Below the pieces are notes generated by a model. It did no database searches. It saw nothing but the letters and a program-made list of their open reading frames with translations, and was not told where the DNA came from. A stretch of DNA of 64,000 nucleotides. Origin: Lacrimispora sp. BS-2. Its GTDB lineage: Bacteria; Bacillota; Clostridia; Lachnospirales; Lachnospiraceae. The stretch lies in assembly GCF_040207125.1 (NCBI RefSeq), contig NZ_CP157940.1:3596001-3660000 (forward strand), written 5' to 3'. Made by a program: the position numbers and the translations under genes. Of this stretch, positions 11,649 through 20,653 are shown piece after piece. Each line of letters starts with the position of its first letter. Within the stretch, counting starts at the first letter, position 1.

Positions 11649-11696
11649 TTATCCACATGTAGATGAGAAACAGTTTTAGGCCCTTGATTATCCACA
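11649..11696 (+). other. Two consensus DnaA boxes between dnaA and dnaN
   Basis: TTATCCACA occurs exactly at 11649-11657 and 11688-11696, 39 bp apart start to start, in the same orientation. They are the strong boxes of the dnaA-dnaN half of oriC. Confidence 0.85.
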
Positions 11697-11720
11697 GAAG
11701 ATTAACATCTAATACACACC

Positions 11721-13097
11721 TTATTGTGGATTGATTTTCTTTTTCAGAATTTCAATGGTGTTATTTAAAGATTCGTTTTTGGTCATGTTTGTGGTGATTT
11801 TTTCTATGCCATGGATGATGGTGGTATGGTCCCTTCCTCCTAAGTATTTTCCGATCATCTGCAAGGGGGTTCCAACCATTTCGCGGCAGAGATACATGAC
11901 AATCTGACGCGGATAAACAATTTCCTTGTTCCGTTTCTGGGAAGAAATATCAAGAGGAGTAATGCCGTAGTGATCTGCAACTACCTGTATGACAAGTTCC
12001 GGCGTGATTTCCCGCTTATCGTTGGGGGAGATGATATCCTTTAATGCTTCTTCAGCCAGTTCTACAGTGATCTCCTTATTATCAAGGCGGGAGAGGGCTA
12101 CGATTTTAGTCAGGGCGCCTTCCAGCTCCCGGATGTTGGACTTTATGTTGGTTGCTATGTATTTAATGACTTCATTGTCAATGTTATAGCCTTCCATTTC
12201 CTCTTTTTTCCGGAGGATGGCCATCCTGGTCTCATAATCAGGGGACTGTATGTCCACTGTTAAGCCCCATTCAAACCGGGAACGGAGCCGTTCCTCCAAT
12301 GTTTCGATTTCTTTTGGCGGTTTATCAGAGGAAATGATGATCTGCTTTTTGGCTTCGTACAAGGTATTGAAGGTATGGAAGAATTCTTCCTGGGTACTTT
12401 CCTTACCGATGATGAACTGGATATCGTCGATCAGCAGAACGTCATTGTTGCGGTACTTCTCACGGAATTCCGTAGAAGAGAAGTTATTTTTGTTACGGAT
12501 CGCGTCAATCAGCTCGTTGGTAAATTTCTCGCTGGTCACGTAGAGGACCTTTGCAGCCGGATTATTTTTTAAGATAAAATGACCGATGGAATGCATTAAG
12601 TGGGTCTTTCCAAGACCAACGCCTCCGTATATGAACAGAGGGTTATAGATTTCGCCTGGAGATTCCGCAACAGCCAATGAGGCAGCATGAGCCAGGTTGT
12701 TGTTGGCACCTACCACAAAGGTATCGAAGGTGTATTTCGGATTTAAATTTGCGGTTATGATGGCAGACTGGCTGACCTGATTCATGGTATTGGTAATAAG
12801 AGTGTTGCCTGCAGGTGCGGCTGCGGCCTCTTTTTGGATCTGGTTTTCAACGACAAAATCGACGCTGCACTCAAATCCAGTCACTTCTTCTATGGTAATC
12901 TTTAGAAGAAACCCGTATTTTTTGCGGATGTATCCCAAGAATTCCACATCCGGTACCGTGACGATGACTTTTTCGCCGTTTACAGAATAAACCTTCAGCG
13001 GAAGAAGCCATGTTTTAAAAGACACGTCCGTAATTTCGTGTTCTTCTTTTAAATTCAATAAGATTTCATCCCATTTTTCCTTTAACTTTTCTAACAT
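11721..13097 (-). CDS. dnaA: Chromosomal replication initiator DnaA
   Basis: AAA+ initiator that binds DnaA boxes and opens oriC. I choose the ATG at 13097 (MLEKLKEKWDEIL, 458 residues) because TAGGAGA lies 7 nt upstream. A longer in-frame reading adds 20 basic residues with no homolog-like character. Domain I occupies about 1-85, linker domain II about 86-130, and AAA+ domain III has Walker A GGVGLGKTH near 155 and Walker B LLIDDIQF near 222. Domain IV ends with the box-binding helix GGRDHTTIIHG near 420. DnaA boxes lie on both sides, so autoregulation is likely. Confidence 0.97.
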   Translation of the reverse strand: MLEKLKEKWDEILLNLKEEHEITDVSFKTWLLPLKVYSVNGEKVIVTVPDVEFLGYIRKKYGFLLKITIEEVTGFECSVDFVVENQIQKEAAAAPAGNTLITNTMNQVSQSAIITANLNPKYTFDTFVVGANNNLAHAASLAVAESPGEIYNPLFIYGGVGLGKTHLMHSIGHFILKNNPAAKVLYVTSEKFTNELIDAIRNKNNFSSTEFREKYRNNDVLLIDDIQFIIGKESTQEEFFHTFNTLYEAKKQIIISSDKPPKEIETLEERLRSRFEWGLTVDIQSPDYETRMAILRKKEEMEGYNIDNEVIKYIATNIKSNIRELEGALTKIVALSRLDNKEITVELAEEALKDIISPNDKREITPELVIQVVADHYGITPLDISSQKRNKEIVYPRQIVMYLCREMVGTPLQMIGKYLGGRDHTTIIHGIEKITTNMTKNESLNNTIEILKKKINPQ

Positions 13098-13561
13098 TCT
13101 AAGTCTCCTACGTTTATAAAAATGCAAATATGCGCATTTACCCAATCTACAGTTCATTCTATACTATTTCGAAACAATTTTCAATGATAATAGAAAAAAA
13201 TTGTGGATAAGTGTGTGCAGAGGATGTGTATTGCATGTGAATCATATGTTGATAATCATCCAGAGAGATAGTTGTCCACAAAAAAGGCAGATTTGGAAAG
13301 TTATGTTATTCACATCCCGGGAGTATGGAATTTATCTGGGCTTAAAGGACAGGCCTGTGAATAAAACGGCAATTATCAAGATAATATCCATAGAGTTTTC
13401 CACAAGTTATCCCCATAATGTTGATAAGTTTATGTAAATTAACAAAATGGGAGTGAATTTACTGACGCAGATTGACGGATAGTAACTTTCTATAATATAA
13501 TGCACGTGTAACCAGATGCATTGTATCTTATTTAAAAGAACAGTAGCACAGGAGGTAAAAA
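13098..13561. other. oriC, upstream DnaA-box cluster and dnaA promoter region
   Basis: This 464-bp gene-free stretch holds at least six DnaA-box-like 9-mers. They are TGTGGATAA (13202-13210, consensus on the minus strand), TTGTCCACA (13272-13280), TTATTCACA (13306-13314), TGTGAATAA (13356-13364), TTTTCCACA (13396-13404) and TTATCCCCA (13407-13415). The part next to dnaA (13140-13200) is AT-rich and probably carries the dnaA promoter. With the dnaA-dnaN spacer it forms a bipartite origin. The right end (13470-13555) should hold the promoter and the AGGAGGT site of the next gene. Confidence 0.85.
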
Positions 13562-14191
13562 ATGAATATTGAAAACAAAACCCGTAGCCTGGTATTGGCA
13601 GCTGTATTTGTTGCCATTATCGTCATCATGGCGTTTACGCCCTTTGGGTATATCCCTCTGGGATTTATGAACGCCACCATCATTCACGTTCCAGTCATAA
13701 TTGGAGCCATTATTCTTGGACCAAAATATGGCGGATTTTTGGGAATGGTATTCGGACTGACAAGTTTGTGGAAAAATACCAATATGCCCAATCCTACATC
13801 CTTTGTTTTTTCTCCCTTTATTAAAGTGGGAGAGTACGGCGGAAATATTGGAAGCCTGATTATTTGTATGGTTCCCAGAATTCTTGTGGGAATCGTAGCC
13901 TATTATGTATTCCGTGGAGTGTTAAAAGCTCTGGGCGAAAAAAGCGGAAAGAGGACCATTGCTTTAGGAGCCGCAGGGGTTGCCGGATCATTAACCAATA
14001 CTCTTTTGGTAATGAATCTGATTTACTTATTTTTCGGAAAAGAATATGGACAGGCAGCAAAAGGACTGACGGAAGGAATTTATTCCGTTATTATAGGAAT
14101 TATATGCATCAACGGAATTCCGGAGGCCATTGTGGCGGGAATACTTACGGTGGCGGTTACACAGGCCTTATTTAAGGCGATGAAAGGGTAA
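13562..14191 (+). CDS. ECF transporter substrate-binding (S) component, ligand unknown
   Basis: A 209-residue membrane protein of the ECF_trnsprt type, the substrate-specific subunit of an energy-coupling-factor vitamin or metabolite importer. About six hydrophobic segments are visible: residues 10-32, 37-58, 59-75, 98-120, 135-160 and 170-200. The N-terminal LVLAAVFVAIIVIMAF and the GPKYGGFLGMVFGL loop are typical. No EcfA/A'/T genes are near, so it must share a module encoded elsewhere. AGGAGGT 6 nt before the ATG supports the start. The ligand cannot be read from sequence; relatives have been linked to pantothenate, folate and others. Confidence 0.8.
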   Translation: MNIENKTRSLVLAAVFVAIIVIMAFTPFGYIPLGFMNATIIHVPVIIGAIILGPKYGGFLGMVFGLTSLWKNTNMPNPTSFVFSPFIKVGEYGGNIGSLIICMVPRILVGIVAYYVFRGVLKALGEKSGKRTIALGAAGVAGSLTNTLLVMNLIYLFFGKEYGQAAKGLTEGIYSVIIGIICINGIPEAIVAGILTVAVTQALFKAMKG

Positions 14192-14205
14192 TTACTGATA
14201 ATAAC

Positions 14206-14252
14206 AGAGCCATTTCTCCACGTATAAATCATTTTTGTGGAGAAATGGCTCT
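14206..14252 (+). terminator. Hairpin after the ECF gene, probable terminator
   Basis: AGAGCCATTTCTCCAC (14206-14221) and GTGGAGAAATGGCTCT (14237-14252) are perfect 16-bp arms around a 15-nt loop. The following sequence is only weakly U-rich, so termination may be partial. From here to the rpmH promoter (14253-14369) I see no gene. Confidence 0.6.
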
Positions 14253-14369
14253 TAAAGTTTCCCGGTATATGGGAGTGAATGTTTGTTATGCATTTAATCC
14301 AGTATCTGGAAAGCCCCGCTAAAGCGCCGGGAGATGGCTGGTTTTAAAAGAAAAAAATACATTTTTCCC

Positions 14370-14398
14370 TTGACTAACCACCTTTTGTTCTATATAAT
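14370..14398 (+). promoter_or_regulatory. Promoter of rpmH-rnpA
   Basis: TTGACT (14370-14375), 17-bp spacer, TATAAT (14393-14398). This near-consensus SigA promoter lies about 90 bp before the rpmH start. Confidence 0.85.
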
Positions 14399-14487
14399 TG
14401 AAACGATGTTTAATTAAAATAGTCTCAATATGTTTCATCATATTGCCTATGATAAGCTATTGTAACAAGAGGAGGTGTCCGTAGATT

Positions 14488-14622
14488 ATGAAGATGACGT
14501 TTCAGCCAAAAAAGAGACAGAGATCTAAAGTTCATGGTTTTAGAGCCAGAATGAGCACTCCAGGCGGCAGAAAAGTTTTAGCTGCCAGAAGAGCAAAGGG
14601 AAGAGCAAAATTATCAGCTTAA
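14488..14622 (+). CDS. rpmH: 50S ribosomal protein L34
   Basis: The 44-residue protein [18 protein letters not shown]... carries the conserved [18 protein letters not shown] and ends GRAKLSA, the full normal length for L34. The AGAGGAGGT site lies upstream. It is the first gene of the classic rpmH-rnpA-yidD-yidC-jag-mnmE-mnmG-rsmG run that leads rightward from oriC. Confidence 0.97.
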   Translation: MKMTFQPKKRQRSKVHGFRARMSTPGGRKVLAARRAKGRAKLSA

Positions 14623-14629
14623 TGGACCA

Positions 14630-14659
14630 GGCCGCAAGTAATTGTGGCCTTTTCTTTTC
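14630..14659 (+). terminator. Attenuating hairpin between rpmH and rnpA
   Basis: GGCCGCAA (14630-14637) pairs with TTGTGGCC (14642-14649), with one G-U pair, and TTTTCTTTT follows. It has the form of an intrinsic terminator inside the operon, which would lower rnpA relative to rpmH. Read-through must occur because rnpA has no separate obvious promoter. Confidence 0.6.
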
Positions 14660-14697
14660 TCAAATTCCTGGGAAACAGGAAAAAAGGAAAACGTTTC

Positions 14698-15045
14698 ATG
14701 AAACATTTTAATTCAATTAAGAAAAGCCGGGATTTTCAAGAGGTTTATCAAAACGGAAAGTCCCTTGCCAACAGACTTCTTGTAATGTATGTCAGGAAAA
14801 CGGACAGGCCTGAAACCAGAATCGGCATATCCGTCAGCAAGAAAGTAGGAAACAGCGTTGTAAGACATCATATAACCAGATTAATCAGAGAGAGCTTCAG
14901 GCTTCATGAGGAAATGGTAGAGGCAGGATTAGACATCGTAGTCGTTGTAAGATCAGCGGCAAAGGAAGAAAATTACAAAACAATCGAAAGTGCATATCTG
15001 CACTTGTGCGGACTTCATAACATTTTAAAAAAAGAATCGAAGTGA
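14698..15045 (+). CDS. rnpA: Ribonuclease P protein component
   Basis: Protein subunit of RNase P, which matures the 5' end of tRNAs. I start at ATG 14698 ([17 protein letters not shown], 115 residues, the usual size), preceded by AAAAAGGAAA. A longer reading from 14644 adds 18 residues that overlap the attenuator hairpin. The RNR-type helix is seen as [18 protein letters not shown], although the canonical Asn-Arg spacing is relaxed to VRHHITR. Confidence 0.95.
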   Translation: MKHFNSIKKSRDFQEVYQNGKSLANRLLVMYVRKTDRPETRIGISVSKKVGNSVVRHHITRLIRESFRLHEEMVEAGLDIVVVVRSAAKEENYKTIESAYLHLCGLHNILKKESK

Positions 15046-15049
15046 TCTT

Positions 15050-15265
15050 ATGGTAAAAAAAATCATGATTTTGTTGATCAGAGGATACCAGAAGTATTTA
15101 TCTCCTCTGAAAATAAGAACTCACTGCATTTACACGCCTACGTGCTCTCAATACGCCATTGAAGCACTTAAAAAGTATGGTGTGTTAAAAGGTACATTTT
15201 TGGCTTGCAAGAGGATACTTCGGTGTAATCCATTTGCAAAAGGCGGTTATGATCCAGTTCCGTAA
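15050..15265 (+). CDS. yidD: Membrane protein insertion efficiency factor YidD
   Basis: Small peripheral membrane protein assisting YidC/Sec insertion. The 71 residues contain the family hallmark YQKYLSPL, then [19 protein letters not shown] and [13 protein letters not shown]. It begins 4 bp after rnpA. Confidence 0.95.
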   Translation: MVKKIMILLIRGYQKYLSPLKIRTHCIYTPTCSQYAIEALKKYGVLKGTFLACKRILRCNPFAKGGYDPVP

Positions 15266-15284
15266 CAGATGAGGAGGTAGTTCA

Positions 15285-16565
15285 TTGGAATTCTTAGTAT
15301 TGACTAAGGTAGGAGGCATCTTGGGGCCGTTTGCGACCGTTCTGGGTGTAATAATGGATTGGCTTTTTAAGCTGACCAGTACATTTGGTATCCAGAATAT
15401 TGGTTTATGTATTATTTTATTTACTCTTGTAACAAAGCTTCTTATGTTTCCGCTGACCTTAAAACAGCAGAAATCTTCAAAGCTTATGAGTGTTATGCAG
15501 CCGGAAATTTCGGCGATTCAGGCAAAGTATAAAGGAAAGACCGACCAGGAATCTATGAGAAAACAGAACGTGGAGGTTCAGGCGGTTTATGAGAAATATG
15601 GAACTTCCATGACAGGAGGCTGTGTACAGCTTGTCATCCAGATGCCCATTTTGTTTGCCTTGTATCAGGTTATTTATCATATTCCTGCTTATGTACAGAG
15701 CGTGAAAGCGGTATTTGAAAATGTGGTGACATCCATCAATTCCCTTGGAGTGGATCATGTTGGGATGTTGACACAGTTTGCTACAGATAATAAAGTTAAT
15801 ATATCAAGAATCGGAAGTCTTACAACCAGCAATGGAATGGTAGATTTCTTATATCAGTTAAATCCAAGCCAGTGGAATTCTTTACAGGGATTATTTCCTT
15901 CCATTAAGGATACCATTGCAACCAATGCAGCACAGATTTCCCATATGAATTCCTTCTTTGGAATCAACCTGGCTTCTACGCCATCCAGCGTACTGTTTCC
16001 GCCAGGAGGGGGGTTCCATTTCAGTCTTGCCATTCTCATTCCGATTCTGGCAGGTTTAAGCCAGTGGTTCAGTGCAAGGCTCATGACAGTAAACCAGCCT
16101 AAAAATGGGAATGATGAAAACAATGCCATGGCTCAGTCCATGAAGAGCATGAATACAGTCATGCCGCTTATGTCAGTATTTTTCTGCTTCACCTTTGCAT
16201 CCGGTATCGGTATTTACTGGATTGCCTCCAGCGTGTTCCAGATCATCCAGCAGGTTGCGGTAAACCGTTATTTGAACCGGATTGACATGGATGATATGAT
16301 TAAGAAGAATGTTGAAAAGGCTAATAAAAAACGTGTGAAGAAAGGACTTCCTCCTCAGCGCGTTGCCCAGAATGCTACAGCCAGCTTGAAAAATCTTCAG
16401 GCGGCCAATGAAAAAGAGGAAGCTGAGATTAATGCCAAGGCTGAGAAAACAAAAGAACAGGTTAAGGCCTCCAGCGATTATTATAACAGCGGATCTTCAA
16501 ATCCGGGCAGCATTGCGTCAAAGGCGAGGATGGTCGAGAAGTACAACGAAAAGCACAATAAATAG
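15285..16565 (+). CDS. yidC: Membrane protein insertase YidC/OxaA
   Basis: Insertase of the YidC/Oxa1 family that integrates membrane proteins alone or with Sec. The 426 residues begin at TTG 15285. That start is decided by GAGGAGGT at 15271-15278, and no ATG is suitably placed. The hydrophobic core segments fall at about 12-32, 38-58, 110-135, 240-265 and 290-325. The conserved FPLTLKQQKSSKLM and QMPILFALYQVI are present. A large insert (about 140-230) lies between the second and third core segments. The C-terminal 85 residues are charged and rich in Lys and Glu, as in YidC proteins that bind ribosomes. There is no lipobox at the N-terminus, unlike SpoIIIJ of Bacillus. Confidence 0.95.
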   Translation: MEFLVLTKVGGILGPFATVLGVIMDWLFKLTSTFGIQNIGLCIILFTLVTKLLMFPLTLKQQKSSKLMSVMQPEISAIQAKYKGKTDQESMRKQNVEVQAVYEKYGTSMTGGCVQLVIQMPILFALYQVIYHIPAYVQSVKAVFENVVTSINSLGVDHVGMLTQFATDNKVNISRIGSLTTSNGMVDFLYQLNPSQWNSLQGLFPSIKDTIATNAAQISHMNSFFGINLASTPSSVLFPPGGGFHFSLAILIPILAGLSQWFSARLMTVNQPKNGNDENNAMAQSMKSMNTVMPLMSVFFCFTFASGIGIYWIASSVFQIIQQVAVNRYLNRIDMDDMIKKNVEKANKKRVKKGLPPQRVAQNATASLKNLQAANEKEEAEINAKAEKTKEQVKASSDYYNSGSSNPGSIASKARMVEKYNEKHNK

Positions 16566-16576
16566 GAGGGTGACCT

Positions 16577-17242
16577 ATGGATATGATTACAGTTTCAGCA
16601 AAAACCGTTGATGAAGCGATTACAAAGGCATTAATCGAATTAGGGACAACCAGTGATAAGCTGGAGTACGAGATTGTTGATAAAGGCAGTAATGGTATTC
16701 TGGGATTTATCGGTTCAAAGCCGGCTGTCATCCGTGCAAAAAAGAAAGAAACCATGGAAGACAAGGCTATGGCCTTTCTTTCCGATATGTTCGGCGCTAT
16801 GGATTTAGGTGTCCATATGGAAGCTTCTTACCATGAAAAGGAAAAAGAACTTTCCATTAACATGTCAGGAGATGACATGGGAATTTTAATTGGAAAAAGA
16901 GGACAGACCCTGGATTCCCTGCAATATCTGGTAAGCCTTGTTATAAATAAGGAAAATGAAGATTATATCAGGGTAAAGCTTGATACGGAAAATTACAGGG
17001 AGCGGAGAAAAGAAACTCTGGAAACTCTTGCAAAGAACATTGCTTACAAAGTGAAGCGCACAAGACGTTCTGTTTCTCTGGAACCGATGAATCCTTATGA
17101 AAGAAGGATAATTCATTCCGCACTTCAAAATGACAAGTTTGTTATAACAAGAAGTGAGGGAGAGGAACCATTCAGACACGTTGTTATTTCCTTAAAGAAG
17201 GATTATTCAAAAAAGGACCGGAATCAGGAAAGAGATAAATAG
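16577..17242 (+). CDS. jag: Jag/KhpB (EloR) RNA-binding protein
   Basis: A 221-residue RNA-binding protein of the Jag/KhpB family, which works with KhpA in control of cell elongation in Gram-positives. The N-terminal Jag_N domain (about 1-50) includes YEIVDKGSNGILGFIGSKPA. The KH domain is at about 75-150 with the GxxG loop in GILIGKRGQTLDSLQ. The R3H domain follows at about 155-215, with ERRIIHSALQ. It starts 11 bp after yidC with GGAGGGTG upstream, the usual pairing. Confidence 0.95.
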   Translation: MDMITVSAKTVDEAITKALIELGTTSDKLEYEIVDKGSNGILGFIGSKPAVIRAKKKETMEDKAMAFLSDMFGAMDLGVHMEASYHEKEKELSINMSGDDMGILIGKRGQTLDSLQYLVSLVINKENEDYIRVKLDTENYRERRKETLETLAKNIAYKVKRTRRSVSLEPMNPYERRIIHSALQNDKFVITRSEGEEPFRHVVISLKKDYSKKDRNQERDK

Positions 17243-17254
17243 ACAAATAACTAT

Positions 17255-17293
17255 GAGGGGTTGAGGCTGTCGGAAGGCACCCTCGCCCCTTTT
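17255..17293 (+). terminator. G+C-rich hairpin with U-tract between jag and mnmE
   Basis: GAGGGGTTGAGGCTG pairs imperfectly with the GGCACCCTCGCCCC at 17277-17290, followed by TTTT. It may be a partial terminator that separates jag from the mnmE-mnmG-rsmG group. Confidence 0.5.
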
Positions 17294-17324
17294 CTTAAAC
17301 AGGTGTTTATTCAGGTGATTGAAT

Positions 17325-18704
17325 ATGAAGATGAATACAATAGCGGCCATCGCCACAGCCATGTCCAGTTCCGGTATCGGAATTGTAAGGATCAGCGGCG
17401 AGGAGTCATTTCAGATTATAGATAAGATTTTTAAGGGTAAGGGAAAAGGGGAGAAAAAGCTTTCTAATGAGCCATCTCATACCATCCATTACGGCTATAT
17501 TTGTGACGGGGATGAGGTCATTGATGAGGTTCTGGTTCTGATCATGAGAGGGCCAAGAAGCTATACGGCAGAGGATACGGTTGAGATTGACTGCCATGGA
17601 GGAGTTCTTGTAACGAAAAGAATTCTGGAGACTGTGTTAAAGTACGGTGCCAGTCCTGCGGAGCCTGGAGAATTTACGAAAAGGGCATTTTTAAACGGCA
17701 GGGTGGATTTATCCCAGGCTGAGGCTGTTATTGATGTGATTAATGCCAAAAATAATTATGCCTTAAAGTCTTCTGTCAGCCAGCTGGAGGGAGCTGTTTC
17801 CAGGAAAATAAAGGATATGAGGGATAAAATTATTTATCATATCGCTTTTATTGAATCAGCTCTTGATGATCCGGAACACATTTCCCTGGATGGGTATCAG
17901 GAGCTTCTTTTGGAGGCAATTAAGCCTTTAAAAGAGGAACTGAATCTTCTTATTAAGTCTGCGGATAATGGAAGAGTTCTTTCAGAAGGCATTGAGACTG
18001 TTATATTAGGAAAGCCCAATGCAGGAAAATCTTCCCTTTTAAATGTTCTGGTGGGAGAGGAGCGGGCAATTGTTACGGATATTGCAGGAACCACCAGGGA
18101 TACCTTAAAGGAGCAGATCAGGCTGGAGGACTTAAGCCTTAATATCATTGATACGGCAGGAATCCGGGATACAGAGGATGTGGTCGAAAGGATTGGTGTT
18201 GAGAAGGCAAGAAATGCGGCCCAGGAAGCGGACTTAATTATCTATGTGGTGGATGGGTCCTGCCCCCTTGATGAAAATGATGAGGAGATTTTAGAATTCA
18301 TTGAGAACCGGAAGGCAGTGGTACTCTTAAATAAGACGGATCTTATTCCTGTTGTTACAGAGGATATGCTTAAAAAGAAAACCGGACACCAGGTAATTCC
18401 CATTTCCGCAAAGGAAGGTATTGGGATCGGGAACCTGGAGGATGAGATAAAGGCCATGTTCTATCAGGGTGAAATTGATTTTAATGATCAGGTTTACATC
18501 ACAAATGTAAGGCATAAGAATGCCCTTTTGGAGGCTCTTAAGAGCCTTTCTATGGTGGAAGACAGTGTGAAAGAAGGAATGCCGGAGGATTTTTATTCCA
18601 TTGATTTAATGGATGCTTATGAGCAGTTAGGGACCATCCTGGGAGAATCGGTTGGGGATGATCTGGTGCATGAGATATTCCGTAAGTTCTGTATGGGTAA
18701 ATAA
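17325..18704 (+). CDS. mnmE: tRNA modification GTPase MnmE
   Basis: GTPase that, with MnmG, installs the cmnm5U modification at tRNA wobble U34. Start taken at ATG 17325 (MKMNTIAAIATAMSSSG) with a modest AGGTG site 7 nt upstream; ATG 17331 is also possible. The N-terminal folate-binding domain spans about 1-120, and the helical domain contains the G domain (G1 GKPNAGKSS near 230, G2 region AGTTRDT, G3 DTAG, G4 NKTD). The C-terminal CMGK is the catalytic CxGK ending. Confidence 0.96.
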   Translation: MKMNTIAAIATAMSSSGIGIVRISGEESFQIIDKIFKGKGKGEKKLSNEPSHTIHYGYICDGDEVIDEVLVLIMRGPRSYTAEDTVEIDCHGGVLVTKRILETVLKYGASPAEPGEFTKRAFLNGRVDLSQAEAVIDVINAKNNYALKSSVSQLEGAVSRKIKDMRDKIIYHIAFIESALDDPEHISLDGYQELLLEAIKPLKEELNLLIKSADNGRVLSEGIETVILGKPNAGKSSLLNVLVGEERAIVTDIAGTTRDTLKEQIRLEDLSLNIIDTAGIRDTEDVVERIGVEKARNAAQEADLIIYVVDGSCPLDENDEEILEFIENRKAVVLLNKTDLIPVVTEDMLKKKTGHQVIPISAKEGIGIGNLEDEIKAMFYQGEIDFNDQVYITNVRHKNALLEALKSLSMVEDSVKEGMPEDFYSIDLMDAYEQLGTILGESVGDDLVHEIFRKFCMGK

Positions 18705-18741
18705 GGAATTTTAATGGGGAGTGATAGGAAAGGAGAATGAA

Positions 18742-20643
18742 ATGCAGCATTTAGAAGAATTTTATGATGTTGTCATAGTCGGTGCAGGCCATGCCGGCTG
18801 TGAGGCGGCCCTGGCCTCAGCAAGGCTGGGCCTTGAGACAATTATGTTTACAGTCAGTGTGGACAGTATTGCGCTGATGCCCTGTAATCCTAATATCGGC
18901 GGCAGCTCCAAAGGCCATCTGGTTAGGGAGCTGGATGCTTTAGGCGGTGAAATGGGCAAAATTATAGATAAAACCTTTATCCAGTCCAAAATGTTAAATC
19001 AGTCAAAAGGACCGGCAGTCCATTCCTTAAGGGCTCAGGCAGACAAGCAGGAGTATTCCAGAGCCATGAGAATGACCCTGGAAAATACGGAGCATTTGAC
19101 CATAAGACAGGCAGAGGTTACGGAAATCATTGTAGAGGATGGAACCCTTACAGGTGTTAAGACCCTTTCCGGGGCAGTTTACCGCTGCAAGGCGGCAGTA
19201 TTGGCTACGGGAACCTATTTAAAGGCAAGGTGCATTTACGGCGATGTAAGCGAATATACAGGCCCTAACGGCCTTAAGGCAGCCAATCATCTGACTGATT
19301 CCCTAAAGGAGCATGGAATCGAAATGCTGCGCTTTAAGACGGGGACTCCTGCCAGAGTGGATAAGAGAAGCATTGATTTTTCCAGGATGGAAGAGCAGTT
19401 CGGGGATGAGAAAGTGGTGCCCTTTTCCTTTTCCACGGATAGGGAAGTTTTGGAAAAGGAGCAGATTTCCTGCTGGCTTACTTATACCAATGAAAAGACC
19501 CACGAGATCATTCGGGAAAACTTAGACCGTTCTCCCTTATATTCAGGGGCCATTGAAGGCACCGGGCCAAGATACTGCCCATCCATTGAGGACAAGGTGG
19601 TAAAATTTCCGGATAAGGACCGTCATCAGGTCTTTGTTGAGCCGGAGGGCCTTTATACCAATGAAATGTACTTAGCCGGTATGTCAAGCTCTCTGCCGGA
19701 GGATGTGCAATATGCCATGTACCGGACGGTTCCGGGTCTTGAGAAGGTGAAAATAGTCAGGAATGCTTATGCAATTGAATACGACTGCATCAATTCCATC
19801 CAGCTTAAGTCCACCCTGGAAACCCTGCCGATCAGCGGGTTGTTTTGCGGCGGCCAGTTCAACGGAAGCTCCGGTTATGAAGAAGCGGCAGTCCAGGGCT
19901 TTATGGCCGGTGTAAATGCGGCAATGAAGATACTGGGAAGAGAACAGATCGTACTGGACCGTTCCCAGGCTTATATCGGCGTTCTGATCGATGATCTTGT
20001 TACAAAAGAAAATCATGAGCCATATCGCATGATGACTTCACGGGCTGAATACAGGCTGTTGCTGCGTCAGGACAATGCAGATATCCGTCTGATGAAGATC
20101 GGCCATGACATTGGATTGATCAGCGAGGAGCAGTACGAAAATCTGCTTTTAAAGGAACGGATGATTGAGGAAGAAATCAGTCGTTTGGAAGCTGCAAATA
20201 TAGGAGCATCCAGAGAAGTGCAGGAATTCCTGGAAGAAAACGGGAGCACTCCTTTAAAAACCGGTACAACCCTGGCTGAGCTGGTGAGAAGACCAGAGCT
20301 TGACTATGTTATGTTAACTAAAATAGATAAAGACAGGCCCACTCTTTCTGAAGGGGTGATGGAACAGGTCAATATTAATATTAAATACGATGGATATATC
20401 CGCAGGCAGAGACAGCAGGTAAACCAGTATAAAAAGCTGGAGAATAAAAAGCTTGATGTGGAATTTGATTATTCCACGGTAAAGGGGCTTAGAAGAGAGG
20501 CCATCCAGAAATTGAATCTGTATAAGCCAATGTCCATTGGACAGGCATCCAGAATATCCGGTGTGTCACCGGCAGATATATCTGTTTTGCTCGTTTATTT
20601 AGAGCAGCTTCGATATCAGAAGAGCCTGGAAAAGAAAGAATGA
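18742..20643 (+). CDS. mnmG: tRNA uridine-5-carboxymethylaminomethyl enzyme MnmG
   Basis: FAD-dependent partner of MnmE. I use the ATG at 18742 ([16 protein letters not shown], 633 residues) because AGGAG sits 6 nt upstream; an in-frame GTG 21 bp earlier lacks a ribosome site. The FAD-binding GAGHAGCE is at 14-21. The GidA signatures [15 protein letters not shown] and [16 protein letters not shown] are present. The helical C-terminal domain ends near residue 625. Confidence 0.97.
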   Translation: MQHLEEFYDVVIVGAGHAGCEAALASARLGLETIMFTVSVDSIALMPCNPNIGGSSKGHLVRELDALGGEMGKIIDKTFIQSKMLNQSKGPAVHSLRAQADKQEYSRAMRMTLENTEHLTIRQAEVTEIIVEDGTLTGVKTLSGAVYRCKAAVLATGTYLKARCIYGDVSEYTGPNGLKAANHLTDSLKEHGIEMLRFKTGTPARVDKRSIDFSRMEEQFGDEKVVPFSFSTDREVLEKEQISCWLTYTNEKTHEIIRENLDRSPLYSGAIEGTGPRYCPSIEDKVVKFPDKDRHQVFVEPEGLYTNEMYLAGMSSSLPEDVQYAMYRTVPGLEKVKIVRNAYAIEYDCINSIQLKSTLETLPISGLFCGGQFNGSSGYEEAAVQGFMAGVNAAMKILGREQIVLDRSQAYIGVLIDDLVTKENHEPYRMMTSRAEYRLLLRQDNADIRLMKIGHDIGLISEEQYENLLLKERMIEEEISRLEAANIGASREVQEFLEENGSTPLKTGTTLAELVRRPELDYVMLTKIDKDRPTLSEGVMEQVNINIKYDGYIRRQRQQVNQYKKLENKKLDVEFDYSTVKGLRREAIQKLNLYKPMSIGQASRISGVSPADISVLLVYLEQLRYQKSLEKKE

Positions 20644-20653
20644 GGAATGATAT

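Noticed and set aside
13201..13437. Open frame of 78 codons across the DnaA-box cluster
   Set aside because: It has no ribosome site, its composition is unlike a protein, and it covers the origin boxes.
14253..14369. Structured RNA or riboswitch upstream of rpmH
   Set aside because: Some short pairings exist (CCAG...CTGG, CGC...GCG), but no known riboswitch core could be recognised.
14693..14704. Palindrome GTTTCATGAAAC over the rnpA start codon, like a shortened parS
   Set aside because: It lacks the central CG of parS and the outer bases. Short palindromes of this type are common.
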